Of a stretch of 64,000 bases of DNA, positions 9,017-16,900 are shown in pieces (positions within the stretch are counted from its first letter, which is position 1; every line of letters begins with the position of its first letter). The stretch is from Ignavibacterium sp. (GTDB lineage Bacteria > Bacteroidota > Ignavibacteria > Ignavibacteriales > Ignavibacteriaceae). The position numbers and the translations under genes were made by a program. The notes beneath the pieces were generated by a model. The model had not been told where the DNA came from. It made no database searches and worked only from the letters and a program-made list of their open reading frames with translations. The DNA lies in the NCBI GenBank assembly GCA_032027145.1, contig JAVSMP010000001.1, positions 648,903 to 712,902 of the forward strand. Direction: 5' to 3'.

Positions 9017-11011
9017 ATGAAAACCATACAAAGTTTTCTTTTAATTTTTATCTTTTTAACCGTTGGTATAACAGCTCAATGGTCATCAAATCCAGCTCTT
9101 AATCTTACTGTTTGTGATACTACCGGCGAACAAGCACTCGCAAAAATAGTTTCTACCTCTGATGGCGGATGCTATATTTCCTGGTTCGATACGAGAAGCG
9201 GGAGTTACAATGTTTATCTGCAAAGATTAGATCCTTTGGGTAATAAGCTATGGGTACCAAATGGATTACTCGTAAGTAATAATCCGCAGGATACCTGGAT
9301 TACAGATTATGATTTACTTGCTGATGATAATGATAATGCAATTATTGCTTTTAGTGATATCAGAAACGGCGGTAATCTTAATCCTGTTGTTTACGCAATT
9401 TCTCCGACTGGTGATTTTCTTTGGGGAAATAATGGAATTGTTCTTAATCCAACTTCAGACTTTCAGCCAAATCCTAAGCTTGCTAAAACCAATGATGGAA
9501 ATATTGTTGTTGCATGGATAATCAGCACAGCAAGATCACAGGTCGGACTTCAAAAAATTTCTCCGGCTGGAACAAAACTTTGGGGATCAAATCCGATTAT
9601 ACTTCAATCTGCTACCGAGGGTCTTAATTATCCTGATATAGTTACATCCGACAGCGGCGGGGTAATTTTATTTCATACAGCAACTACCGGTAATTTTCCT
9701 GCACAAACAGTTAAACTGCGTGCAAAAAAACTAAACTCAAACGGTATAGTAAGCTGGGATGTTAGCATTCAGAACATCGGGGCAATTGCCGCATTTTCAG
9801 TTCCAGAAGTTTACTCAGATAATAGTTACGGCGGTTTGATTGCCTGGCATGATGATCGTGACAATAATAATCTTCAAAGCGCTTTTGTTCAAAGAGTTTC
9901 ATCAACCGGGACGCTTTACTTTCCTGTAAATGGTGCCGAAGCTTCATTGCTTGCAAACAGACATAAGTTTAATCCTGTAGTAACTTTTGATAATTCAACA
10001 AACTCAACTTATGTATTCTGGATGGAAACAGAACCAAATCAAAACCAAAATGGAATAACCGGTCAAAAATTTTCTTCAAACGGAACAAGACAGTGGACAG
10101 ATAACGGAAAAATATTTAAAGACTTAAGCTCTACAGCTTCAATAAGCTATCTTACCTCTGAAATGGGCAGTGGTAAAGCATATCTTTTTTATCTGGAGGG
10201 TAATTCTTCAGGATTGAATGATAAAGTTGAAGGATTTGCCTGTGATGACAACGGTAATTTTTTGTGGACAGGTAACTTCACAGTTCTTTCCAATCCAACA
10301 AGTGATAAACTTCAGTTAGTATCTACTGTGGATGTATATAAAAACTGTAAACTCGCCTGGGGTGATAATCGTTTTGATGCCGGCGGAATTTATGCTCAGG
10401 ATATAAATCCTGATGGACAGCTCGGAAATTCAGTTGTGCCTGTTGAACTTGTTTCTTTTTCAGCAAATGTTATTGATAACTCAGTTACATTAAACTGGAT
10501 AACTGCAACAGAACTTAACAACCACGGATTTGAAATTGAGTATAGTATAAATAACCAAGACTTCAGCAAAATTGGATTCGTACCAGGATCCGGAACAACT
10601 TCTGAAATGAAATCTTATTCCTTCGTGGTTCAGAATATATCAGCAGGTGTACAGTATTACCGATTGAAGCAAGTTGATTTTAACGGATCGTCAACAATTT
10701 ATAATTCCATTGAAGTTACAGGACCAATGCCGGATAACTTTATCCTTTATCAGAATCATCCGAATCCATTTAATCCCAGTACTACTATTTCTTTTTACTT
10801 ATCGGTTGAAGCTGATGTTACAATAAAATTATTTAACATGCTTGGACAGGAAATTACAAAGATTTCAGAAGGGAGTTTTCAGGCAGGGGTTCACAATATT
10901 GATTTCGATGCTCAAAATTTATCAAGCGGGGCTTATATCTATTCACTTGAAACATCAGCAGCAAATGGTGTGAGCTTTAAATCAACAAAAAAAATGCTGT
11001 TATTGCGCTAA
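9017..11011 (+). CDS. secreted protein with type IX sorting domain
   Basis: A 664-residue secreted protein. The start is taken as the ATG at 9017 (MKTIQSFLLIF) because AAGGAG lies 10 bases upstream; an in-frame GTG at 9008 is too close to that site. A signal peptide (about 1-20, ending TAQWSS) precedes a long region of propeller-like repeats with ISWFDTRSG, IAFSDIRNG, IAWHDDRDN and LAWGDNRFD. These spaced W-x-D-x-R motifs suggest a beta-propeller of about 6 blades. A fibronectin-like stretch follows (LVSFSANVIDNSVTLNW, about 480-560) and then the sorting domain (NHPNPFNPST, LFNMLGQEI, KKMLLLR). Surface location is likely; the substrate is unknown. Confidence 0.85.
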   Translation: MKTIQSFLLIFIFLTVGITAQWSSNPALNLTVCDTTGEQALAKIVSTSDGGCYISWFDTRSGSYNVYLQRLDPLGNKLWVPNGLLVSNNPQDTWITDYDLLADDNDNAIIAFSDIRNGGNLNPVVYAISPTGDFLWGNNGIVLNPTSDFQPNPKLAKTNDGNIVVAWIISTARSQVGLQKISPAGTKLWGSNPIILQSATEGLNYPDIVTSDSGGVILFHTATTGNFPAQTVKLRAKKLNSNGIVSWDVSIQNIGAIAAFSVPEVYSDNSYGGLIAWHDDRDNNNLQSAFVQRVSSTGTLYFPVNGAEASLLANRHKFNPVVTFDNSTNSTYVFWMETEPNQNQNGITGQKFSSNGTRQWTDNGKIFKDLSSTASISYLTSEMGSGKAYLFYLEGNSSGLNDKVEGFACDDNGNFLWTGNFTVLSNPTSDKLQLVSTVDVYKNCKLAWGDNRFDAGGIYAQDINPDGQLGNSVVPVELVSFSANVIDNSVTLNWITATELNNHGFEIEYSINNQDFSKIGFVPGSGTTSEMKSYSFVVQNISAGVQYYRLKQVDFNGSSTIYNSIEVTGPMPDNFILYQNHPNPFNPSTTISFYLSVEADVTIKLFNMLGQEITKISEGSFQAGVHNIDFDAQNLSSGAYIYSLETSAANGVSFKSTKKMLLLR

Positions 11012-11051
11012 TGTACCAGAGATTATATTATATATTTTTTCACAATTATTA

Positions 11052-11080
11052 AGTCCCGATTTTTTTCGGGACTATATTTT
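11052..11080 (+). terminator. rho-independent terminator
   Basis: The hairpin AGTCCCGA...TCGGGACT (11052-11059 with 11066-11073) has a T-rich loop and is followed by ATATTTTT. It lies between the two secreted-protein genes and probably ends the transcript of the 9017 gene. Confidence 0.7.
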
Positions 11081-11094
11081 TAAGAAAGTTAACA

Positions 11095-11904
11095 ATGAAA
11101 GCTAACATACTACTTGTACTAATTTTTTTATCTTTTATAATTTATGCAAACAGCAGCTATTTTCATGGTATAGCCGGAATGACAATGAGAGATGGCGGAA
11201 TCGGATGTATTTGTCATAATTTTTCACCAAATGATTCTGTAAATGTTTGGATTGAAGGACCAGATACATTACAAAAAAATATTACAGCACAATTCAAACT
11301 GTTTATGACTGGCGGTCCTGCTGTAGAGGGAGGATTTAATATTGCCAGTTACACCGGTCAATTAAGTCCGCTTGATACACTTGCAAAACTTATCTCAGGA
11401 GAATTAACTCACTCATTACCAAATCCTTTTGAGAATGATACTGTATCGTGGAATTTCAATTATGCTGCTCCTGATTCAATTCTGACAGATACTTTATACT
11501 CTGTTGGCAATAGTGTAAACGGAGATGGAAATCCTAATGATCTGGATAAGTGGAACTTTGGTAAAAACTTTATCATTCATGTTGTTGATTCACCTGTTAA
11601 TGTTGAAGAACATAATATACATCCTGAACAATTTGCTCTTTTCCAGAATTACCCCAACCCTTTTAATCCGATAACAAACATCAAATATTCAATTAAGGAA
11701 TCGGGGTTAGTTCAGATAAAGATTTACGACATACTTGGAAACCAAATTGCAGTATTGGTTAATGAGTATAAACCAGCAGGTACGTATGAAGTTATGTTTA
11801 ATAGTCATCTTAATGGAAGTCAGAATCTCTCAAGCGGTGTTTATTTATATTCGATTAAAGCCGGCGACTTTGCAGAAACAAAAAAAATGACATTCCTGAA
11901 ATAG
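11095..11904 (+). CDS. choice-of-anchor V-like secreted protein, type IX sorting domain
   Basis: A 269-residue secreted protein with a signal peptide (MKANILLVLIFLSFIIYANS). The early GCICHN motif with the paired-Cys/His pattern is typical of choice-of-anchor V (reelin-like) domains found in type IX substrates. The central region (about 40-165) is beta-rich. The C-terminal 85 residues are a sorting domain: NYPNPFNPIT, IYDILGNQIAVLV, SGVYLYSIKAGDF and KKMTFLK. A cell-surface or matrix role is inferred. The C-I-C-H motif is not a cytochrome c CxxCH site. A hairpin terminator separates it from the upstream gene. Confidence 0.8.
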   Translation: MKANILLVLIFLSFIIYANSSYFHGIAGMTMRDGGIGCICHNFSPNDSVNVWIEGPDTLQKNITAQFKLFMTGGPAVEGGFNIASYTGQLSPLDTLAKLISGELTHSLPNPFENDTVSWNFNYAAPDSILTDTLYSVGNSVNGDGNPNDLDKWNFGKNFIIHVVDSPVNVEEHNIHPEQFALFQNYPNPFNPITNIKYSIKESGLVQIKIYDILGNQIAVLVNEYKPAGTYEVMFNSHLNGSQNLSSGVYLYSIKAGDFAETKKMTFLK

Positions 11905-11922
11905 TTATAGCTCCTGTTTATT

Positions 11923-11961
11923 AAAAGGATTTAAATCATAAGTTGGTTTAAATCCTTTTTT
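11923..11961 (+). terminator. rho-independent terminator
   Basis: AAAAGGATTTAAA pairs with TTTAAATCCTTTT over 13 bases, with a short loop and a run of T, 19 bases after the stop of the secreted-protein gene. Because both flanks are A/T-rich it could act in both directions. Confidence 0.85.
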
Positions 11962-11973
11962 TATATAAAAAAA

Positions 11974-12075
11974 TTATTCTGTAATCGGAACAATTAGCTT
12001 GGTAAAAAATCTTTTTACATTATCTTCGGCTGAATGTACAGAAACTATCAGCAGATTTTTACCACAAAATTCCAT
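11974..12075 (-). pseudogene. possible gene remnant, 33 codons
   Basis: A short open stretch reading MEFCGKNLLIVSVHSAEDNV and ending in KLIVPITE. The composition is protein-like and resembles the last strands of a secreted beta-rich domain, but there is no ribosome binding site and an in-frame stop precedes the ATG. It is most likely the 3' remnant of a lost gene. The rest of the 11962-12232 gap shows nothing recognisable. Confidence 0.3.
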
Positions 12076-12232
12076 CTAATATTTTTGGAAAAGAATAAAG
12101 CTTTTGCTTATCACAGAAAAACTGAATCTTAATCAACATATACTTTTGCTGCTGTTTAATTTAAGTCTGGAAATATTATATTATTAATAAACTCATTCTA
12201 ATTATTTTAAACAATATAAAACCGGTTTAATA

Positions 12233-12646
12233 ATGGGCAGGTTAGTACAAATAAAAACAAAAGAAACCAGCGCAAGCGTTGAAGACTTTATCAACTCAGT
12301 TAAAGATGAAGTGAAACGAAAAGACAGCTTTACACTACTTAAGATGATGGAAAAAGCTTCAAATGAAAAACCTAAAATGTGGGGAAGCTCGATGATTGGG
12401 TTTGGAAATAAGATCTATAAAAGCCCTGCAACTGGAAGAGAAGTAGAATGGTTTAAGATTGGTTTCTCCCCAAGAAAGGCAAACATATCTTTACATCTTG
12501 TGCTTGATATCAAAAAGCACTCCGCTGAGTTGAAAAAGCTTGGCAAACATAAAACCGGCGTCGGCTGTCTTTACATTAATAAACTGGAAGATGTTGATCT
12601 GAAGGTTCTGGAAAAATTAATTAACACCGCTGCGATGATAAAGTGA
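12233..12646 (+). CDS. DUF1801 domain protein
   Basis: A 137-residue cytoplasmic protein of the DUF1801 (YdhG-like) type. It has a helical N-terminus (SVEDFINSVKDEVKRKDSFTLL), the central MWGSSMIGFGNKIYKS segment and the WFKIGFSPRKANISLHLV strand pair that mark this family. The C-terminal part has the GVGCLYINKLEDVDLKVLEKLI motif. Structures of the family show a small ligand-binding fold, but no reaction is established. The gene is monocistronic between AT-rich gaps. The family call is firm and the function is unknown. Confidence 0.85.
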   Translation: MGRLVQIKTKETSASVEDFINSVKDEVKRKDSFTLLKMMEKASNEKPKMWGSSMIGFGNKIYKSPATGREVEWFKIGFSPRKANISLHLVLDIKKHSAELKKLGKHKTGVGCLYINKLEDVDLKVLEKLINTAAMIK

Positions 12647-12689
12647 ATGACACTGTAGGGAGTCTGTCCGAGAACCAGTATTTTGTCAA

Positions 12690-12850
12690 CCCAAACTTGT
12701 TTCGGGATCTGTATTTGTTTCAGGATCACAAGAAGTGATATAGAAAGATGTCATCTTTGTGCTGTTGAAAAAAGCCGTCATTGACGAGCCTCGAAATAGG
12801 CGAGCGGAAACAATCCGCAAGTGGAAGAACCTTCAAAACTTTTTGCTTTG
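12690..12850. repeat. decayed interspersed repeats
   Basis: This gap holds no gene. It contains a short CCAAACTTGTTTCGGGATCTG unit followed by TTTGTTTCAGGATC, the same unit type as at 14193. A degenerate CGTCATTGACGAG...CGGAAACAATCC element follows, typical of dispersed palindromic repeats in environmental genomes. It lies upstream of the orphan AAA ATPase. Confidence 0.5.
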
Positions 12851-12941
12851 ATAAGAGAGTTTTGGGGGAAATAGTATTTCCAACCAACTAAGAAAAGTTA
12901 TCATGAACAGCTTGGATAGTTGAAAGATAATACGTAAGTTT

Positions 12942-12962
12942 CGTTACGAAAAGTTCGTAACG
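12942..12962. promoter_or_regulatory. palindrome directly upstream of the AAA ATPase
   Basis: CGTTACG-N7-CGTAACG is a perfect 7+7 inverted repeat ending 6 bases before the ATPase ATG. It could be an operator or an mRNA hairpin that limits translation. No conventional Shine-Dalgarno is visible in the same stretch. Confidence 0.4.
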
Positions 12963-12968
12963 TAAAAT

Positions 12969-14096
12969 ATGAAACCAGATAATCCGTTTTTAGTTTCAGG
13001 ATATTATTCCCCGGAGTACTTCTGCAACAGGGAAAAAGAAACTGACAAAGTAATCAGTGCATTAGCCAACGGACGGAACATAACGATTTTTTCCATCCGT
13101 CGTCTTGGCAAAACTGGGCTTATTGAACATGTATTCAATAAATTAAAGCCGGAAAAAATGAAACATCTCTTCTATTTAGATATTCTACCAACTACAAATC
13201 TCAGCAGCCTTATTAATTTATTCGCTTCGTCTCTACTTGGTAAGCTGGAATCAAAGCAGGAAATGTTCATTAAGAAAATTGGAGAAATTTTCAGCGGGAT
13301 AAGACCGGTAATCTCTTTTGATCCTCAAACCGGAACTCCAACTTTGCAAATTAATATCCAGTCTGTTGACGATGCTGACAGGTCATTGCAAAAAATATTC
13401 AAATATCTGAAAGAAAGTGGAAAGAAAATAATTATTGCATTAGATGAATTTCAGCAGATTACAAATTATCCCGAAAAAAATGTTGAAGCAGTACTTAGAA
13501 CAAACATACAGCGTGCTGTTAATGTCAATTTTATTTTTTCGGGAAGTCAGAAGCATATTTTACTTTCTATTTTCAGCAAGTATGGAAACCCGTTTTACCA
13601 GAGCACAGAGATGATGCAGCTTGAACGTATTCCCGAGAAAGAGTACGTTGATTTTATTATATCAAAATTTGAAAAGGGGAAGAAGAAAATCTCCGTCAGC
13701 ACAGCAGTAGAAATATTGGAGATCTGTCGTTTACATACTTACTACGTTCAATTCCTGTGCAACCGACTCTATGCTTTAAAAGACAACACCATTACCGGAT
13801 CACTTGTAAGAAATACTCTAGAAAGTATACTCAAAGAAAACGAACCCGTTTATATTAATTACAGGAACCTACTTACGGGTTATCAGTGGAAAGTTTTAAC
13901 TGCCGTTGCTCTTGAGGGGAATGCTCAGCTTATCACCTCAAAAGATTTTATCTCCAAACATAATCTTGGTACACCGAGTTCAGTGCACTCAGCCGTAAAA
14001 TCTTTGCTGAGCAAAGAAATGATTTATAAAGAAGGGAACGATTATTTTATTTATGATGTTTTCCTGGAGAGATGGCTCGAAAGAATATCCGTGTAG
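12969..14096 (+). CDS. orphan AAA ATPase (ATPase_2/archaeal-type)
   Basis: A 375-residue P-loop ATPase with an N-terminal MKPDNPFLVSGYYSPEYFCNR lead, the Walker A IRRLGKTGL (about residues 42-50), the Walker B IIIALDEFQQI (about 155-165) and a sensor-type FIFSGSQKH. A winged-helix C-terminus follows (about 290-375, LTAVALEGNAQLITSKDF...SVHSAVKSLLSKEMI). These belong to the ATPase_2 group common in archaea and environmental bacteria, often as solitary, mobile-looking genes. Role and partner are unknown. It stands alone, with repeat debris on both sides and a palindrome just before the start. The next ORF overlapping its 3' end does not look real. Confidence 0.8.
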   Translation: MKPDNPFLVSGYYSPEYFCNREKETDKVISALANGRNITIFSIRRLGKTGLIEHVFNKLKPEKMKHLFYLDILPTTNLSSLINLFASSLLGKLESKQEMFIKKIGEIFSGIRPVISFDPQTGTPTLQINIQSVDDADRSLQKIFKYLKESGKKIIIALDEFQQITNYPEKNVEAVLRTNIQRAVNVNFIFSGSQKHILLSIFSKYGNPFYQSTEMMQLERIPEKEYVDFIISKFEKGKKKISVSTAVEILEICRLHTYYVQFLCNRLYALKDNTITGSLVRNTLESILKENEPVYINYRNLLTGYQWKVLTAVALEGNAQLITSKDFISKHNLGTPSSVHSAVKSLLSKEMIYKEGNDYFIYDVFLERWLERISV

Positions 14097-14192
14097 CCTT
14101 TCCGAAACAAAGCAAGCAATTTCGCTGGATGTATTATCCACGGGCAGAGTTTGTCAAGTTTGAAAAGGGAGTTTTTGAGGAAGTGAAGCACA

Positions 14193-14230
14193 GTCATCCT
14201 GAATACTGTCCCGAACTTGTTTCAGGATCT
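14193..14230. repeat. GTCATCCTGAA...TTTCAGGATCT interspersed repeat
   Basis: An imperfect palindromic unit (CATCCTGAA ... TTCAGGATC) with an inner CCCGAACTTGTTTCAGGATC. It lies in the short gap between the AAA ATPase and the broken Dam gene. A related unit is at 12690. Confidence 0.5.
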
Positions 14231-14282
14231 TTCGTGCGTTTACTTTTTTATTGACCAGGCAATTCGAGAGAGGTTTTCTCAC

Positions 14283-14878
14283 TTAATATTGGAGCAGGTT
14301 ATCATTCTCTAGATTTGAACCCGAAAGAAATTTCATTTTTTGTTTTGATTTATCAAAAGAAACTGACCTGATTACAGGAACAGAAAGTTTATGGGGATTA
14401 TCAAGCTCGGGAAAGTAAATAACAATACATGAAGGAAAAGGTGCCGAGTTTTTTGAATTACCAAAACTTATTCTTCCACTAACAAAGCGAACTTCTGAGG
14501 ATTTCATTACCCAATCATGCCACACTTAGTATCTGTTCTACTTGGGATTAAACAAACTACCAAAGCACCACGCTGACTTTCATCAAACGCTTTCTTCATC
14601 CATTTACCAATATCACGACCATACGGTGGATTCATCCAGCATCGGAATGGGCTCCATTCCCTTTTTAAACCATCAACTGACTTATCAAAATAAATTTTAC
14701 ACTTTGCATTTTCAGATGTCGCACAAACATCAACTTGAAAATTAAATTCCTTTTTCAAAGCAAAAAAAACGTAATCCGGAGTTTCCCATTCCTCAGTGCG
14801 GCTGGTGAAAAGTCCGCTTGTTAATCTCGGTTTACTGCTTTCTTCTTTCAGAGCTTGTAGTGAAATTTTCTTCTTCAT
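14283..14878 (-). pseudogene. phage-type Dam N6-adenine methyltransferase, frameshifted
   Basis: Two overlapping frames together encode one about 198-residue DNA N6-adenine methyltransferase of the phage Dam family. Frame 1 (14878 to 14507) holds EEWETPDYVFFALKKEF, DVCATSENAKC and the catalytic NPPYG, then LIPSRTDTK before running out. Frame 2 (14525 to 14283) resumes with WHDWVMKSSEVRFVSGR and NSAPFPS. The family sequence is expected to read DTKWWHD. The DNA reads AAGTGTGG where AAGTGGTGG would restore the frame, so one G appears missing at about 14522-14525. It starts 5 bases after the stop of the nuclease-like gene, as in an operon. A sequencing error is the alternative to a true inactivation. 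Confidence 0.8.
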
Positions 14879-14883
14879 TCAGA

Positions 14884-15609
14884 TTAAAAATCTTTTTCTA
14901 TAAGACTTAGTTCAAATGTCTTTGTATGAAGTTCTGCAATAATATCATAAGGTAAAAATTTTACACGATGTTCGATGGATTTAAACGCAGTGTAATTTAT
15001 TACATTTTTAAATTGTCTTTGATTCTTTTTATCTGATACAATTCGAAAATCAACATTGAAATCTTGTAACTCGAGAAATTTTAAGAGAGAATTTTTAAAA
15101 TCTGTCGAATACTCTACCTCAAACAGTGCTTGCGGAAAATTTCTCTCGTTGAACCATGATACATCTATTCTGGAAGCTCTATCGATGATAAAATCGTAAG
15201 TGAAGTTGAAATACTTTTCTATCGTAGCAAAATCTTTCAGAGGTCTTTCAAGATACTTTTTATTCTTATCCTGATTGGGGATGAAGGTTTGAAATTTTTT
15301 AAGCTTTCCAATTTCAAGTAACAATCCCTGATAATATGAGTGGTTGAACTCAACTTCTCTTTCAGGTTTCTTTTTTTGAATATCAAAGAGTTTCAATACT
15401 TTGTCTCTTTCCTCTTTTAATGCCCACAATCCAGGTTTGATTTTGAAAAAGTATCGATCATCCTGAACTATGCGTCTGATTGATGCAAAAGGTGTTTTTG
15501 TGCCCCATTTGACTTTCTCGATTTTAAAAACTTCCTGATATAAATTTCCTAATGTGGAATAACCACTATTGGATTTCATAACCTCTATAACTGCTTCATA
15601 TTGCTTCAT
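14884..15609 (-). CDS. putative restriction-endonuclease-like protein
   Basis: A 241-residue protein from the ATG at 15609, which has GGAG 9 bases upstream; a longer TTG-started form (15654) lacks such a site. The N-terminal 75 residues resemble a HARE/winged-helix DNA-binding domain (KQYEAVIEVMKSNSGYSTLGNLYQEVF...FKIKPGLWALKE). The C-terminal half has a PD-(D/E)xK-like core: IDVSWF (Asp about 148), then PQALFEVEYSTDF (E-V-E about 163-165), seen in several restriction-type nucleases. It is immediately followed by a Dam-type methyltransferase. That supports a two-gene restriction-modification pair, but the methyltransferase is frameshifted here. The nuclease call is inferred from motif layout only. 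Confidence 0.6.
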   Translation of the reverse strand: MKQYEAVIEVMKSNSGYSTLGNLYQEVFKIEKVKWGTKTPFASIRRIVQDDRYFFKIKPGLWALKEERDKVLKLFDIQKKKPEREVEFNHSYYQGLLLEIGKLKKFQTFIPNQDKNKKYLERPLKDFATIEKYFNFTYDFIIDRASRIDVSWFNERNFPQALFEVEYSTDFKNSLLKFLELQDFNVDFRIVSDKKNQRQFKNVINYTAFKSIEHRVKFLPYDIIAELHTKTFELSLIEKDF

Positions 15610-15843
15610 AAGATTGTCTCCAGCAATGAATTTGTTGAGTGTAAATATTTTCAACTTGATTATAGAATAGAAAAAAAACTTTTAATGATCTAATATATGT
15701 TAGATAATCAATAGATCGAAAGTGAAGTGAATATAATTACCATCATTTTTCGTATATACTTCTCATCTTTGCAACTAATCTTTTATATTCAAATCTTTCT
15801 TGAGAATAAAATAATTTTAAATCTTAACATTTGGAGTAACTAT

Positions 15844-16236
15844 ATGCTCAAAAACCTTTTATTAACACTTTTCCTTCTAACCTCTGTCAGTTCATTCTCA
15901 CAGCAGGAAGAAAATAAAACAGAAGCACCGAAACTAAAGCAATACTATTTTGTAATGCTGGTACGGGGACCAAACGCAAATGCGATTGATTCGCTCAGTC
16001 TTGTGAAAATTCAGGAGGGACATATGGCAAATATCAACAAGATGAGTGAGTCGGGAAAACTTCAGATAGCCGGTCCTTTTGGTGATGACGGCAGCTGGAG
16101 AGGAATTTTTATTTTCGACGTTGCAACAGAAGAAGAAGTAAAAGAACTTCTGAAAGATGATCCTGCAATTCAGGCTGGTCGTCTTGCGTACGAAATACAT
16201 CCGTGGTGGACATTGCCCGGCGGATGTTTGGAGTGA
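15844..16236 (+). CDS. exported YciI-like (YCII-related) protein
   Basis: A 130-residue protein. The ATG at 15844 has GGAG 9 bases upstream and begins a good signal peptide (MLKNLLLTLFLLTSVSSFSQ); the longer reading from 15727 is unlikely. The mature part is a YCII-related ferredoxin-like fold: YYFVMLVRGPNA, KIQEGHMANINKMSESGKLQIAGPF (the conserved His and GP-F element) and DPAIQAGRLAYEIHPWW. The family is structurally known but its reaction is not. An exported form suggests a periplasmic role. It has no operon partner. Confidence 0.8.
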   Translation: MLKNLLLTLFLLTSVSSFSQQEENKTEAPKLKQYYFVMLVRGPNANAIDSLSLVKIQEGHMANINKMSESGKLQIAGPFGDDGSWRGIFIFDVATEEEVKELLKDDPAIQAGRLAYEIHPWWTLPGGCLE

Positions 16237-16257
16237 ATCTTTTCCGTCTCTGTTATT

Positions 16258-16305
16258 TCAGGAAGTCCGTCAGTCTGAGCGGAGTCGAAGACAAGGACGA
16301 CGAAG
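16258..16305. repeat. GTCAGTCTGAGCGGAGTCGAAGA-type repeat
   Basis: Contains GTCCGTCAGTCTGAGC, GGAGTCGAAGAC and AGGACGACG, so the outer ends are complementary. The same family occurs between clpB and htpG at 57332. It is non-coding. Confidence 0.5.
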
Positions 16306-16468
16306 CAATCTTAATAAATGTGATTCCGTGCTTGAAACTGAATCCATTTTTTAAGCTGCTTAATAGATTTCGGTTCTTATCCCGATAAATTGGAATCGAT
16401 CAGGTAAGAGCAATAAAAAGTGAGTGACTTTCATTTGACCCTCACTGTCATCTGTTTGTCCGAAAACT

Positions 16469-16532
16469 GGTAGCCGCAGACTTTATGTCTACGAAAATAA
16501 ACTGTAAACTCAAGCTTAAGCTTACGACTACC
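16469..16532. repeat. GGTAGCCGCAGACTTTATGTC-type repeat
   Basis: Begins GGTAGCCGCAGAC and ends ACGACTACC, so its ends are inverted. Related units are at 51086-51182 and 53289-53313. The whole 16237-16700 stretch contains only such repeat debris. Confidence 0.55.
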
Positions 16533-16705
16533 ATCAATTATTTGTTATTCCGACACACTCACTGCAGTGACAGCCTGGCAATCGTAGATTTATAACTTCA
16601 ATTATTTATTTTTGAATGCAACAACGAAATGAATTATCAACAATGAGGCCGAATTCTTGTGATTATTTTTTTAGTGATGTCTAGACCGATACAATTCAAT
16701 ATTGA

Positions 16706-16900
16706 GTTTTAACAAAAGAAGAAGTCAGAAAGAATACATATATTTCACATCAGCATCGTGGTAGTATAGAATATCAAATTGGAACTATAAATAAAAACAT
16801 CACGGAATTTAATGAGTATTTAATGAACCAAAACGAAATTGCTGATTATATTTTGAATCAAACCAAAAATGAAGTCTGGGAAAAAATATTTAACCATTAG
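16706..16900 (+). other. open stretch overlapping the methylase start
   Basis: A 64-codon open stretch with no clear start. It reads VLTKEEVRKNTYISHQHRGS and continues with good protein-like composition to EVWEKIFNH. Its last 32 bases overlap, in another frame, the start of the DNA methylase at 16869. It may be a gene remnant or a small protein starting at an internal ATG (16823, MNQNEIADYILNQ). Confidence 0.3.

Noticed and set aside
11095-11904. cytochrome c heme site in the choice-of-anchor protein
   Set aside because: The motif is C-I-C-H, not CxxCH.
14072-14254. 60-residue ORF overlapping the AAA ATPase end
   Set aside because: It starts inside the ATPase and runs through a dispersed repeat; composition is not protein-like and no ribosome binding site is placed for it.
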